Assembly: GCA_947644195.1 (NCBI GenBank)
Contig: CANRZB010000001.1
Span: 1-64,000, forward strand
Reading direction: 5' to 3'
Length of the DNA stretch: 64,000 bases
DNA from: an uncultured Clostridium sp.
GTDB taxonomy: Bacteria > Bacillota > Clostridia > Lachnospirales > Lachnospiraceae
Numbering within the stretch: the first letter of the stretch is position 1; each line of letters begins with the position of its first letter. Shown piece after piece: positions 36,277 through 46,321 of the stretch. A program made the translations under genes and the position numbers. The notes under the pieces were generated by a model that had not been told where the DNA came from, ran no database searches, and saw only the letters and a program-made list of their open reading frames with translations.

Positions 36277-36891
36277 CTATCCGTCAATTTGTTTTAATTG
36301 AATTCGAACGATTCTGCCAACCCGCATCGCATCCGCATAAGCCAGCAGACGATCCATCTGATCTGTCCCCCGCTGTAAAAAGCGTTCAATAATCAAATGC
36401 AGCATTTCCTCCCCCACATCCGAACGAAAACGAATCGCATCGCACACACTCCGCTCCACATCATACACCCGGATCACGCCATAAGGTGTTTCCACCTCCT
36501 GCATATCCTGCTCAAAAGCCAGATCGGAATAATAATGGCGGCATACCGGAAAATTAAGCTGCATCCGGGAACGGTCTGTCTTCAATGTCGCAATGGATAA
36601 CTTTTTTGTCTCTACATCAATCAAACCATGATAATAACAGGCACTATCCGCACAAATTACCGCTCTCGGATTCACCCGGCATGCCTCAATCATCTGATAA
36701 TGCTTCGGCTTTCCATTTTTCTCATCCACCAACCAATAATGCCCGTGGGAAACCCGTTCCACAATCCCCTTATTGACCAGTTCCCTGATCTGCACCGTAG
36801 TGATCTTGGCTTCCTTTAATTCAGATGCGCTCCGGTATCCATTCCCGCTTTGAAATAATTCGATCGCTTTCTGATACGTATTTAAAAGCAT
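36277..36891 (-). CDS. AbiEi-like winged-helix regulator, orphan
   Basis: 204 residues. The N-terminal winged helix (YRSASELKEAKITTVQIRELVNKGIVERVSHGHYWL) is followed by a domain with VNPRAVICADSACYYHGLID and GVIRVYDVERSVCDAIRFR, the pattern of AbiEi antitoxins of type IV systems. The nucleotidyltransferase toxin AbiEii that normally follows is absent; purine nucleoside phosphorylase follows instead. It could be a solitary transcriptional regulator. AGGAGGAGG precedes the ATG. Confidence 0.8.
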   Translation of the reverse strand: MLLNTYQKAIELFQSGNGYRSASELKEAKITTVQIRELVNKGIVERVSHGHYWLVDEKNGKPKHYQMIEACRVNPRAVICADSACYYHGLIDVETKKLSIATLKTDRSRMQLNFPVCRHYYSDLAFEQDMQEVETPYGVIRVYDVERSVCDAIRFRSDVGEEMLHLIIERFLQRGTDQMDRLLAYADAMRVGRIVRIQLKQIDG

Positions 36892-37043
36892 AATCCTCCT
36901 CCTTTATCATCCTGCCTGTGTTAATGGCCTTGCTCCCCTGCCGTTCCATTTCAGAACAACCCTGACATAGGAATTACAATCTTAATATTTATTATATCAC
37001 TCGTTATGAAAATTGCAAGATATTCCCAGAGAGTACACAAGAT

Positions 37044-37094
37044 GAAAAAGAAATCGGATAAAAGACAGATCCATCGACTATCTTTTATCCGATT
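37044..37094 (-). terminator. Intrinsic terminator of the type IV pilus locus
   Basis: A 14-bp stem (aatcggataaaaga / tcttttatccgatt) lies just past the DUF5057 stop, with a T-rich run tctttttc on the minus strand. It closes the pilus locus. Confidence 0.85.
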
Positions 37095-37118
37095 CCTTAT
37101 ACAATATATTAATTTCCT

Positions 37119-40100
37119 TTAATCCAGGTCAAACATATATACATCCTTGGTAGTTCTCTGTGGAGTAACCTGATCATTAATCGCCAGATACGTTACACTT
37201 GACTTTTTCTTATTCCATATCGTCATCTTGATGTAACTGTACATTTTGACATAATTTTTGTTAAACGGTATGAAATACTGCGTGCTATCAATCAAATGCC
37301 TATTATCCGCTTCTGCAAAGATTCCTCCTGCCGGAGAAGTAATCTGATAGGTCTTCTTCTCAGCACCAGCTTTTTTCTCCCGGAATACTTCATTAATCGG
37401 TTGCGTCAACGTATTCGCATCATTATTCTTATCCGATACAAATTCCATCTTCACGCTTCGGATATTACCGCCCACTAAATTGCCATCGTAAGGGGTGAAG
37501 TAAATCTTATGCGTATCCGTATCTGTTAATATTTTTTCTCCCGTTTTATCTTCCTCGCGGTCACCCTTTGACGGATCTCCACCCGTAATATCACCAGTAC
37601 CTAAGGACGGATCGTTACTATCGCCAAAATCCATACCTGGTGCATACAAACGTACCGATAGCAAGACAACATTACCGTTCCAATTATATGGGAACAGATT
37701 CACGTATTGCAAATCATCCGTTAACGCTACCTGTGGAGAAAACGACTGCTTAAATTCGCCAATGGTCATCCTGACTACCTGTACCTGGGTAGAATCAGTA
37801 GCACCATCCACACAAGCTGTATATATTTTCCCTTGATTCCATCCATCATAACCACCACGAGTATCCAATACATATTCCGATCCATCGGACCGGTTGTTAC
37901 ACCGATAGGTAATCTGAATCACAGCATCATTACTTAAATCTTTCATCCATGTAGCATACTTGCTCTCCCAGGATACATAAGTAGAGCCTAAGGAGTTTTC
38001 CATCAAGGTAACTGGCGTCGCTGCTGGCGTTGCCGTTGGAACTGGTGTTGCATTTGGGTCCTGCGTCGGTTTTGGCGTCGGTGTCGGCGCTTTCGTTGGT
38101 GTCGGCATTGGTGTTCCCGTCGCCTGGGCAATCGGCGCTGCCCCTGCCTTATATTCTTTATAGCGGTAATCCGCAACAAACTGGGAACTTACACCGGATA
38201 CAGAGAACGAATAATTACGTTCTTCATCCGACGAATCAATTAATTTAATTTTTAACTCCTCCTCCGTCGGCGGATCCGTTGGTGCTACCGTCTCACCCGG
38301 CGCCGGTACCACTGGCAGGATTTCCAGTTTATCTGCAGTGATATATGGGTATTTATAAGATGCCTCATAAGCACCAATCAAAATATTGACAAATAACTGC
38401 ATCTCCAGCTTCGTGGTCCCACTGTTTTCCAAGGAAATACCATCGTAGAATACATTATCTACATTATACAGATAGTAGTTATTCCAGGCATCATTTGGAG
38501 AAATACCGTAGGTGGTATCCTCTTTCCCAGACAGGCAATACCAAACATCTGCCATAGGATCATTCAAATTCAACTGATAATCCTGAGAAGCATAGCCACT
38601 GATCGGAACCTGATTCTTATCTTCAAAACGGTCTAACACATCCATCCCCGGATCGGTAATAGTATACGGATAAACACAGACCGTTCCTTTATTGATCTGA
38701 CTCAAAGTATCCGTAGACTCTGTATTTGACCCATAAGCTACCGCAGAACCATCCTTCTTCTTCCAGGTATCATTCTTAAACGGTAGATACTGATTTCCGG
38801 TCTGTCCGGTTTTCGTCAGTTTATTGTAGGTATATTCCAGATTCCGATAAGCATTGTAGTCTGCGGAATCGTATTCCTCTGCTTTTCCATTCTTATCATA
38901 GGTTGCCTTGTCATTGTGCTTCTTCGTTGAATCACTGGAAGAAGAATAACGGCTTAAACCTGCACTATCCTTAAGCAGCTTTGCCACACCGTTGACTGCC
39001 GCATTATCGGAGTCATAGATGGAATTTGCTGTATAGATTACGCTGCGCCCATTCTCCGACAACCAGGATGCAAAAGCAACTGCTCCATTACTGTTATCTG
39101 CCTTTTCAAATTCTTTCCCACAACTAAACAGGTACACACCGTATTCTTTATATTGCGAAGGATAATAGTAATCCCCTCCGGAAGAGAAATTCTCCCTGGA
39201 ATTGGTAGATTCCTCATACTGGTCGGAATTCACATGTTCAAACGCATCCAGATAGCCCATCTTATCCAGGGTTGTCGCTGATTTTTTCAGTGGTATCGTT
39301 GTCACAGAGATTTCATAATCATCCAAATCTTTTGCATATTTTGCAAACAGGCTGGCACTCTTTGCCTTGGCCAATTCTTTTTCCAAATTTGCCTTGGAAG
39401 AAGTCTTGTTATACTCCTCGGTAGTTATGACTTGCAACACATTGATCTTGTTTTTCACTTTCTGATCATTCTTTTCATTCCCATTATATCTGGAAACTCC
39501 GGAAACAACCGTCTTAATGTTTTCATTATCAATGCTGAACACCTCAAACTTCCAGGCAATTGCTCCATTGGTACGTTCCGGATCAATGGTATAATTAATC
39601 GTGTACTTCGCAAGCTGTTCTCTGCCAGAGGAATCCAACGTTCCTGCCGGATACACAGCACCGGTTTCTGCATCGCTATCCCAGGTGCAAATCTCGGAAC
39701 CATCCTCCGCTTCGGTAATAATACCATCGCCATTGGTATCCACGAAAAGCCGAACACCATACTTTGTATTCTTTCCGTTTTTGACGTTCTCATCACCCGG
39801 ATAACCAATCGAAAAACCAAACGTTAATGTTTTACCTTGCAGGGTTACTTCATTGATACTTGGCTGCTTATCACTATCTAAATCATTGATGTACGGTCTT
39901 GGTGTCGTTATGGACACAGCAGCACCTTTAACTGTAGTTGATACGATATTTGAGGTTTTAATATTTGTCAGGGAAACAACATTTTCCCTGGAAGTCACAT
40001 CCTCAATGAAGCCATGCATATTGGAAGATACATCCACATTCTTCTTATACAAATTCGTACTCGTACCATGATAAAGCACATCTGCAAATACTAATACATT

Positions 40101-42542
40101 ACCGGATTTTGTATAAGATTTCAGTTTCTTTACCTGCTCCTTGGTAATATCTGTACCAGCGAGACGGTAATTATTACTTCCATTTTTGATACTATCACCC
40201 ACATGGTAATACAGCTTACTGTTCAAATTGGAATCATTATACCGTGCATCCTCCTCTTCAAACCAACCACCAAGGGAACCATGGTCAAGATTGGTCATCT
40301 GGGTATTCATTTTGCCTCTACAGGTTCCTATATACACCAGATCATACTCACTTAAATCAATCTTGCTGCCGTTAAACTCTGCCGTTGTCATATGTACCGG
40401 CGGTTCAATCTCCATCTTATACTGAGATGGCGGGAACAAGGCTTTCAACGATGTTTCATTCAAGTAAAAGTCATTACCCGGCTCTATTTCCAGAGATTTA
40501 ATGGATTTTTTGGTTCGGGATCCTGTGGTATTGCTTCCACCTTTCTCATAATTCAACAGGAAGAACATAATATCCAGTGGCGATAATTTATCCTTTCCTT
40601 CATCACGATCATCAAACCATTCATGAACACCTGAGGTAAATTGCTCATCTCTGCCAAAATTATCATTGGTTCCCAGGACAAAAATCGTATTGTTACTATT
40701 ATAGATATAAGTATAGGTCAAAATCGCCTCACCAGGGAAATTCATAAACGATCCCCCGTAAAAATTGATTTTGTATTTTTCCAGCAATTCTTTTCCTGCT
40801 GCAGTTCCCCATCCATACTGATTGGTAATTCCATTAATATACGGAAGAAACGCTTCCGGACACCAGAATGTCTGTGCATCACCCTCCTGAATGGTATTAC
40901 ATCCTTTGCCGTCTATTGTCTGGATGACCGGCTGATGTGTGGATGCCAGCGGAGTATAGAATAACTGATAGAATACATCCTGGTCCATCAGCGTATCCAT
41001 GAGACAGAACTTATAGAAATTATTCTCTCTACCCCTGTTTCCACCACTATAGGATTTATTTAATGTCATTTCATCATAATTCAGAAAATAACTAGGGTCA
41101 TTATGTGGTTCGCCACCCTTGATTTCATCCATCAACGTCTTTGCCATGACAACCGGTGCATATGCATACTGATTATCTCCAGAATAATCAATTTCCGGTG
41201 TTCCTACAACAGCTCCCTTTTCATCATAATGATACTTTGTCAAACCATTGGCTTTGAAATACAGTTTTTCTGCCACTTCCCAGCCAATATCATTATTATC
41301 ATCAAAGAAGGAAGATGTCTCATTCGCCTCCGTCTTCTCATCTTTCATAAAGATTTCAAAATCTTCAGCTGCACCCACGTTTTTGTAGATACCAGACTCG
41401 GAGCTCTTATGGATCCAGATCAAATCAGAATAGTCAATATACTCTGGATGCTCCCGTAACTGTGCTGGCTCCACAGACTTAATGACAATCGAATAATTAT
41501 CTACATCCTCAATCGTCTTAATTCGGAGAGTGTAGCGCAGAAAATCATTATAGTGGACAAACTTAGATTTTGGCTTTAAGTCATTCCCCTCGTATATGGT
41601 TCCATCTTCATCGATTTGATAAACATTTGGCATAAACCAATACTCATCCTCGGTACGCTTCGTATACTCCCTGTCGCCGGAAGCATATGCACCACGCACT
41701 GTATCCAAAGAAGCATCGGCAGCAAAATCAGGTTTATTCTCCTTTTTTGCATGGAACTCATAATTCGGCGCCTCACCACCTAAGCTGACCCAGAGGAAAT
41801 CACCTTTTCCAAATTCTACCTGTTCAAATGTTGGACGTCCCTGATCATCCACGCCTGTAATATTAAAATTACCTTTTACCGCAGTTCCTGCAACTTTTTC
41901 ATAATATCCCTGAATCGTCTTTGATCCGGTCTTATGGAACCAACGATATTTATAATCGGGATTGTCCTTATCCTCTTTCGTAAACCCCTTACCTGGGTAA
42001 TCTTCATCAGCAAAACATTCCTTTACCACGGCACCCGAATTCGCCCAGCTTAAACCACCCGTCGTACCACGATAGGAATCATAGGTATCTTCTTCTCCAA
42101 TCGAACGATAATATGCCGCCTTTTCCTTGCTATAGCATCCTGCGCGGGAATAGATGTCTACTGGCTCACAGCCTTCAATCATGTAACCCATTTCACCGAA
42201 TCCCTGCCACGGAACCAGCTCCAGAACCATGAATGGATTTTCTGCGGTTCCCATAGACTTCCGGTCTCCCGATTTGGCATCCATATTAATAATTCTCATC
42301 GTGTCTTTGTCTGCATCGCTGGCAAAAGACTTAACACCATATCGTTCCGTTTCTGACTTATTCCCATCATAACTCAGAATCCCTCGAAGCGTATTCTCAT
42401 TTGCAGCTTCCGAGGTTAGAAAGTGAAATCCAAAATACGCCCCTGCCACAGCAAGACAACAGACAGCCGCAACCACCGCTGTCTTTTTGTTTCGCAGTAT
42501 ATTTCGGAAGCTAATCCTGCTTTTCTGCTTATTCCAACTCAT
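37119..42542 (-). CDS. Giant DUF5057 surface protein of the type IV pilus locus
   Basis: 1807 residues. An N-terminal membrane helix (AVVAAVCCLAVAGAYFGFHFL, about 22-42) leaves the rest outside the cell. Residues up to about 900 match DUF5057 as I know it (ENPFMVLELVPWQGFGEMGYMIEG near the start; KSGNVLVFADVLYHGTSTN later). Near residue 940 is an EF-hand-like loop, DTNGDGIITEAED, with Asp/Asn/Asp/Gly/Ile/Glu in canonical places. A Pro/Thr-rich linker (TPTKAPTPTPKPTQDP) separates a C-terminal beta domain. It is the last gene after three minor prepilins. By position and size I suggest a tip or adhesin protein, perhaps analogous to PilY1, but no homology is claimed. Confidence 0.85.
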   Translation of the reverse strand: MSWNKQKSRISFRNILRNKKTAVVAAVCCLAVAGAYFGFHFLTSEAANENTLRGILSYDGNKSETERYGVKSFASDADKDTMRIINMDAKSGDRKSMGTAENPFMVLELVPWQGFGEMGYMIEGCEPVDIYSRAGCYSKEKAAYYRSIGEEDTYDSYRGTTGGLSWANSGAVVKECFADEDYPGKGFTKEDKDNPDYKYRWFHKTGSKTIQGYYEKVAGTAVKGNFNITGVDDQGRPTFEQVEFGKGDFLWVSLGGEAPNYEFHAKKENKPDFAADASLDTVRGAYASGDREYTKRTEDEYWFMPNVYQIDEDGTIYEGNDLKPKSKFVHYNDFLRYTLRIKTIEDVDNYSIVIKSVEPAQLREHPEYIDYSDLIWIHKSSESGIYKNVGAAEDFEIFMKDEKTEANETSSFFDDNNDIGWEVAEKLYFKANGLTKYHYDEKGAVVGTPEIDYSGDNQYAYAPVVMAKTLMDEIKGGEPHNDPSYFLNYDEMTLNKSYSGGNRGRENNFYKFCLMDTLMDQDVFYQLFYTPLASTHQPVIQTIDGKGCNTIQEGDAQTFWCPEAFLPYINGITNQYGWGTAAGKELLEKYKINFYGGSFMNFPGEAILTYTYIYNSNNTIFVLGTNDNFGRDEQFTSGVHEWFDDRDEGKDKLSPLDIMFFLLNYEKGGSNTTGSRTKKSIKSLEIEPGNDFYLNETSLKALFPPSQYKMEIEPPVHMTTAEFNGSKIDLSEYDLVYIGTCRGKMNTQMTNLDHGSLGGWFEEEDARYNDSNLNSKLYYHVGDSIKNGSNNYRLAGTDITKEQVKKLKSYTKSGNVLVFADVLYHGTSTNLYKKNVDVSSNMHGFIEDVTSRENVVSLTNIKTSNIVSTTVKGAAVSITTPRPYINDLDSDKQPSINEVTLQGKTLTFGFSIGYPGDENVKNGKNTKYGVRLFVDTNGDGIITEAEDGSEICTWDSDAETGAVYPAGTLDSSGREQLAKYTINYTIDPERTNGAIAWKFEVFSIDNENIKTVVSGVSRYNGNEKNDQKVKNKINVLQVITTEEYNKTSSKANLEKELAKAKSASLFAKYAKDLDDYEISVTTIPLKKSATTLDKMGYLDAFEHVNSDQYEESTNSRENFSSGGDYYYPSQYKEYGVYLFSCGKEFEKADNSNGAVAFASWLSENGRSVIYTANSIYDSDNAAVNGVAKLLKDSAGLSRYSSSSDSTKKHNDKATYDKNGKAEEYDSADYNAYRNLEYTYNKLTKTGQTGNQYLPFKNDTWKKKDGSAVAYGSNTESTDTLSQINKGTVCVYPYTITDPGMDVLDRFEDKNQVPISGYASQDYQLNLNDPMADVWYCLSGKEDTTYGISPNDAWNNYYLYNVDNVFYDGISLENSGTTKLEMQLFVNILIGAYEASYKYPYITADKLEILPVVPAPGETVAPTDPPTEEELKIKLIDSSDEERNYSFSVSGVSSQFVADYRYKEYKAGAAPIAQATGTPMPTPTKAPTPTPKPTQDPNATPVPTATPAATPVTLMENSLGSTYVSWESKYATWMKDLSNDAVIQITYRCNNRSDGSEYVLDTRGGYDGWNQGKIYTACVDGATDSTQVQVVRMTIGEFKQSFSPQVALTDDLQYVNLFPYNWNGNVVLLSVRLYAPGMDFGDSNDPSLGTGDITGGDPSKGDREEDKTGEKILTDTDTHKIYFTPYDGNLVGGNIRSVKMEFVSDKNNDANTLTQPINEVFREKKAGAEKKTYQITSPAGGIFAEADNRHLIDSTQYFIPFNKNYVKMYSYIKMTIWNKKKSSVTYLAINDQVTPQRTTKDVYMFDLD

Positions 42543-42620
42543 TTTGCAACCTCCATTCCTGTGATGAATATCCCGGTTCCATCTATCATGATCCGTTTCC
42601 GTTCATATACATTCCATTAA

Positions 42621-43265
42621 TCAAGGATACTCGACCCATTTGTTCCGAACGGTAATTCCTTCTTTCAGTTCATATTTCCGTGAACGTGCTTTCATACCAA
42701 TGGATAACATGATCGTATTATCGGGAATCTTTCCGGTTGATGCATCCGTATCAACCTCAAATTTCTCGATATAATTGCTAAACAAATGCTTCGTACACCA
42801 ATCAGCATCTGACAAGGAAGCTGTCGGAGCAGTTACCGAACTACCTGCCACACTGGGATCTGCTTCGTCCTTATCATAATACAGCTTTTTGGTCGAAGGA
42901 TCCCATACCACGATCTCCGCTCTGGTAATCCGTTTAGAAACGGAAGCCGGTACCCCCGGATCCCCTGGCACTGCCGGATCAGGAGTAACCTCCGGTGTAT
43001 AATCCTGTGTAATGTGATACAGTGTAAGAATATGTTCCGAACCTGAATCGTCATACTCTGCATAGTTTGCAGAATACGTCATATCACGAATCTGGTTAAT
43101 CAACATCTGAGATTCCATTTGCAGGTCTAATTCATTTTTAGCACGTTGGTAGCTGTTTGTTCCTGTTTGCATAAACATGATAATAACAACCGCTACAATG
43201 GAAAATACTCCCATGGAGATCACCAATTCAACTAGTGTAAAACCATCCTCTCCTGTCCTCTGCAC
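42621..43265 (-). CDS. Minor prepilin, type IV pilus/type II secretion family
   Basis: About 214 residues. A short leader ends in DG followed by FTLVELVISMGVFSIVAVVIIMFM, the prepilin peptidase site with Glu at +5 and the pilin helix. A Pro-rich loop (TPDPAVPGDPGVPA) lies in the globular part. The probable start is a GTG at 43265: the upstream AGGAGGTGATGGCGGTG matches the layout before the next prepilin gene, where the second start codon is best spaced. Probably part of the pilus initiation complex. Confidence 0.85.
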   Translation of the reverse strand: MQRTGEDGFTLVELVISMGVFSIVAVVIIMFMQTGTNSYQRAKNELDLQMESQMLINQIRDMTYSANYAEYDDSGSEHILTLYHITQDYTPEVTPDPAVPGDPGVPASVSKRITRAEIVVWDPSTKKLYYDKDEADPSVAGSSVTAPTASLSDADWCTKHLFSNYIEKFEVDTDASTGKIPDNTIMLSIGMKARSRKYELKEGITVRNKWVEYP

Positions 43266-43283
43266 CGCCATCACCTCCTAATT

Positions 43284-43817
43284 TCACTTGCTTACCACAT
43301 GTTTTCCTGTCATCTTCACTAAAGTAACCTTAAATTTTTCCTTGCCAGAAAATTCAATTTCTGAAATAAACTCAGAGTCCGCTTTTCCATCAAACTTAGC
43401 ATACCGATAGGCACCTGTAGCCTTATCAAACGCAATTCGAATAAAATTAGTATCTGTTAATTCCGGGTTCGTCCCAGATCCATCATCGGCTTTTACAATA
43501 ACCTGAGCTCCCCCCACTTCTGTAGCATTCGTATTTGCCTGTAATTGAGCAAGCGTTAACCCTTCATTGTCAGAAAGAATAGCTTTTATTCCATTGTTTT
43601 TGAATAGATATAAATAGATTGGCTTCTCCCTCGTCATTGTTTCTGTCTGCGCCGTACTCAATTTTGAATTAAATCGAGCGGCAGAGCGTTTGGCATTACC
43701 AGCACTAATATATCCCATAGTTACAACAATGGATCCCACTAATATAGCACTGATGGCGATCGTAATGATCATTTCCACCAGCGTAAAACCATCTTCACAT
43801 TTTTCCCACTGTTTCAT
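43284..43817 (-). CDS. Minor prepilin, GspH-like
   Basis: 177 residues. Leader MKQWEKCEDG, then FTLVEMIITIAISAILVGSIVVTM with Glu at +5. A short beta-rich globular domain follows. ATG 43817 is eight bases after AGGAGG, better than the upstream GTG and ATG at 43826. It lies 17-18 bases from both neighbouring genes in the pilus operon. Confidence 0.85.
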   Translation of the reverse strand: MKQWEKCEDGFTLVEMIITIAISAILVGSIVVTMGYISAGNAKRSAARFNSKLSTAQTETMTREKPIYLYLFKNNGIKAILSDNEGLTLAQLQANTNATEVGGAQVIVKADDGSGTNPELTDTNFIRIAFDKATGAYRYAKFDGKADSEFISEIEFSGKEKFKVTLVKMTGKHVVSK

Positions 43818-43834
43818 CTCCATCACCTCCTAAT

Positions 43835-46291
43835 CTATTCCGACTCTTTCTTCCATTGCTCATAGAATACAACATCTTTTACAGCCTTATCATCCTGCCC
43901 AATCGCTGAATTCACAACTGTCTGAAAATACTTACTAAATAAATTATAGAAATAAGGTGTTGCCATGCCCTTATCTTCCGTAAACATTTTTTCTAAATGT
44001 TCACTATCGGAAGAAACCTTTACTCCGGCTGCTGCCATCGTTATATCCCCACCTGCAATAATCAAACCAGAAAAATTCTTCTCAATTTTGACATTACCTG
44101 CAGAAATGATAATCCCCTTATTCAACCCGTCCAGATTGGCTTGCTCTGTACTATTCCAGGTATATGTTTCCCCCGCTCTTGGCTCGATAATTATGACACC
44201 TGTACCACTATTATTTTTCTTTTTTTCTATTGAGCCTTTCGCTGCCATCTCTGTCGCATCAATTAACAGATTATAAACATTCGTATCATCCGCTGTGCCT
44301 GATTTAGACAAATTCACATCCTTGTTTAACAATCGGTACTGTGCACTAGAGGCTGTAACCATATCCGTTGCTTTCTGATAACTTTCCACCAGTGCCAACT
44401 GTCGTGACAAATATTCACTGTTCTTCTGTCTGGCATATTTTTGCAGCGTTGGTGAATCTACCGTAATGGATTCATTTTTAATCTTAAACGTAGTATTTCC
44501 AGCTGCAGGATCACGGTATAAAACATTACCGGAAGCACAATATACGATACTTCCGTTATTAATACGGATTCCCGATGTCCCCATATAAGCCGCATTTGTA
44601 TCTTTTACTGCCGAATAACGCGGTATAAAGTTTTGAAAATCTGGATAGAAGGAAACTAATTGTTCTTCATCCTTAAAATTCAAATAAAAATAGGTTACGT
44701 CATTGGTATCGACATTCGTATCATTACGGTAATACATCTCTAATGGTCTGCTTCCATTCAAATAATTCATGATATGAAAGGAAGAGGAACCAGTTACACT
44801 AGATATCTTTGCATCAAGTTCAGCATCAGTTGCTGTCTGAGGATCCAATCCGAACAGATACTTCATATATCCACCATAATCAAAGACATATTCTGTCGTC
44901 AGATCATCCGCATAGCGAAATGTAACAGTCCTGTTAGCCTGATCGTCATGGTTTTCTGACGGATTCCATGAAGTTGTTACAGAAGAAATCTTGATAAAAT
45001 CGCTAGGCACATAATAGGCAATTTGGGCTCCTTTCACGGATAGCGATTCTCCCATAGCAATATCTGGATTCACGATGGGATTAGAATGTTTATCTAACTC
45101 CGTTGCCTCTGTCTTCCTAGAAATAAAGGTTCTGCCCGATAAGATCAAGGTGTTCAGTCCGGAAAGATTCAAATCCGCTCCGATACCATTAACCAAGATA
45201 GAACTGCTATATTCTGACTCCGAGGAAACCGTTTTCAAATCAGCATCCCTATAGTTCTTATTGTAGTTATATCCCACATATTTACCTTCAATGGTTACAA
45301 CGTCATTTTTTCCACCAAGTTCCATATCATCCGAAACATTGCATACTGAATTTTTCAGTTCCAGTGTGTTTTTACTGTTCCCCCTCGTAAAGATATTTTC
45401 CACCCATAAATTTGCTTCCATTTTCTTTAATCCATTTAACTGAAAAGTCGAGCCACCATCCACTACCAGGTCTCCTCGGGTAATAAGTTGGTCCGCCTTG
45501 ACATCCAATTTATTGCCGCCCCGGATCAGAATACCTGTCTCCGGATCCAAAGCGCCTGATACAAAGCGCTTGACCGTTCCTGCATACATATTGCCCTCTA
45601 CAGATGCATTGGCATCAGCGATAATCTGGTTATCTGCGATCAGCGCATAATTCAAATATTCTGAACTAGTATTTGCCGCCATCGGTGGTACTGTTACTCG
45701 AATATCAGAAGTCAAAGTCGTCTTATAAGATTTCGTTCCCTCTGTCATGGATACTTTTACATTCTTAAGCAACAGCGTGTCATTTTGCATCATCAAAAAT
45801 CCATAGGACTTGCCCCCGGACAGAATTCCTGGTGCACTTGTGCCGTTGTGTGGGATATAACGGTCCACACTGCCCGCATCTTTTTCCATTAAATATTCCT
45901 GGAGAATCTCATCTTTATAGTATAATGTAGAATCCCCATAATGGCTCTTCCCGCCTGACAAATTCTCAATCATCTGCTCCAGAAATTTCTTCTGATATTT
46001 ATCCAACAAATTTGTAGAAGTTCCAGATAGAGAATCATTGTAGGAAGAAAAAGCTTCCATATAAGCATCCACAGCCGCATCGGCCGCCAAGTCTTCAACT
46101 CCCGCACGAACTTCATCCATAATGGAATCCGTATTATAAAAATTTTTCTGAGATCCTTTCTGTGCGATCTTCAGACGGATATTCGTCACTGTCAATGAGA
46201 TCACAGCCACCGCCAATAACGAAATAAACGTCATGGTAATAATCGTAAGCACCAAGGAAGAACCCTGTTCATCCTTATAGAATCGTTTCAT
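43835..46291 (-). CDS. Large PilX-like pilus protein, 818 aa
   Basis: 818 residues. The N-terminus MKRFYKDEQGSSLVLTIITMTF has a Gly followed by a hydrophobic helix like PilX/GspK prepilins, but Glu at +5 is absent (Leu). A coiled segment follows (about 30-110). From about 220 to 420 and again near 730-770 there are short alternating strands (DLVVDGGSTFQLNGLKK; GIIISAGNVKIEKNFSG) resembling right-handed beta-helix or bactofilin-like repeats. It sits between prepilin genes with GGGGAG before the ATG. GspK is also an oversized minor pseudopilin without Glu5, so it may cap the pilus tip; this is inference. Confidence 0.75.
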   Translation of the reverse strand: MKRFYKDEQGSSLVLTIITMTFISLLAVAVISLTVTNIRLKIAQKGSQKNFYNTDSIMDEVRAGVEDLAADAAVDAYMEAFSSYNDSLSGTSTNLLDKYQKKFLEQMIENLSGGKSHYGDSTLYYKDEILQEYLMEKDAGSVDRYIPHNGTSAPGILSGGKSYGFLMMQNDTLLLKNVKVSMTEGTKSYKTTLTSDIRVTVPPMAANTSSEYLNYALIADNQIIADANASVEGNMYAGTVKRFVSGALDPETGILIRGGNKLDVKADQLITRGDLVVDGGSTFQLNGLKKMEANLWVENIFTRGNSKNTLELKNSVCNVSDDMELGGKNDVVTIEGKYVGYNYNKNYRDADLKTVSSESEYSSSILVNGIGADLNLSGLNTLILSGRTFISRKTEATELDKHSNPIVNPDIAMGESLSVKGAQIAYYVPSDFIKISSVTTSWNPSENHDDQANRTVTFRYADDLTTEYVFDYGGYMKYLFGLDPQTATDAELDAKISSVTGSSSFHIMNYLNGSRPLEMYYRNDTNVDTNDVTYFYLNFKDEEQLVSFYPDFQNFIPRYSAVKDTNAAYMGTSGIRINNGSIVYCASGNVLYRDPAAGNTTFKIKNESITVDSPTLQKYARQKNSEYLSRQLALVESYQKATDMVTASSAQYRLLNKDVNLSKSGTADDTNVYNLLIDATEMAAKGSIEKKKNNSGTGVIIIEPRAGETYTWNSTEQANLDGLNKGIIISAGNVKIEKNFSGLIIAGGDITMAAAGVKVSSDSEHLEKMFTEDKGMATPYFYNLFSKYFQTVVNSAIGQDDKAVKDVVFYEQWKKESE

Positions 46292-46321
46292 ACGCTCCCC
46301 GTCCTTTCTATCACATCAGAT

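Noticed and set aside
38000-38130. Short-period repeat ggtgtcgg/ggcgtcgg
   Set aside because: It is the coding sequence of the Pro/Thr linker in the DUF5057 protein.
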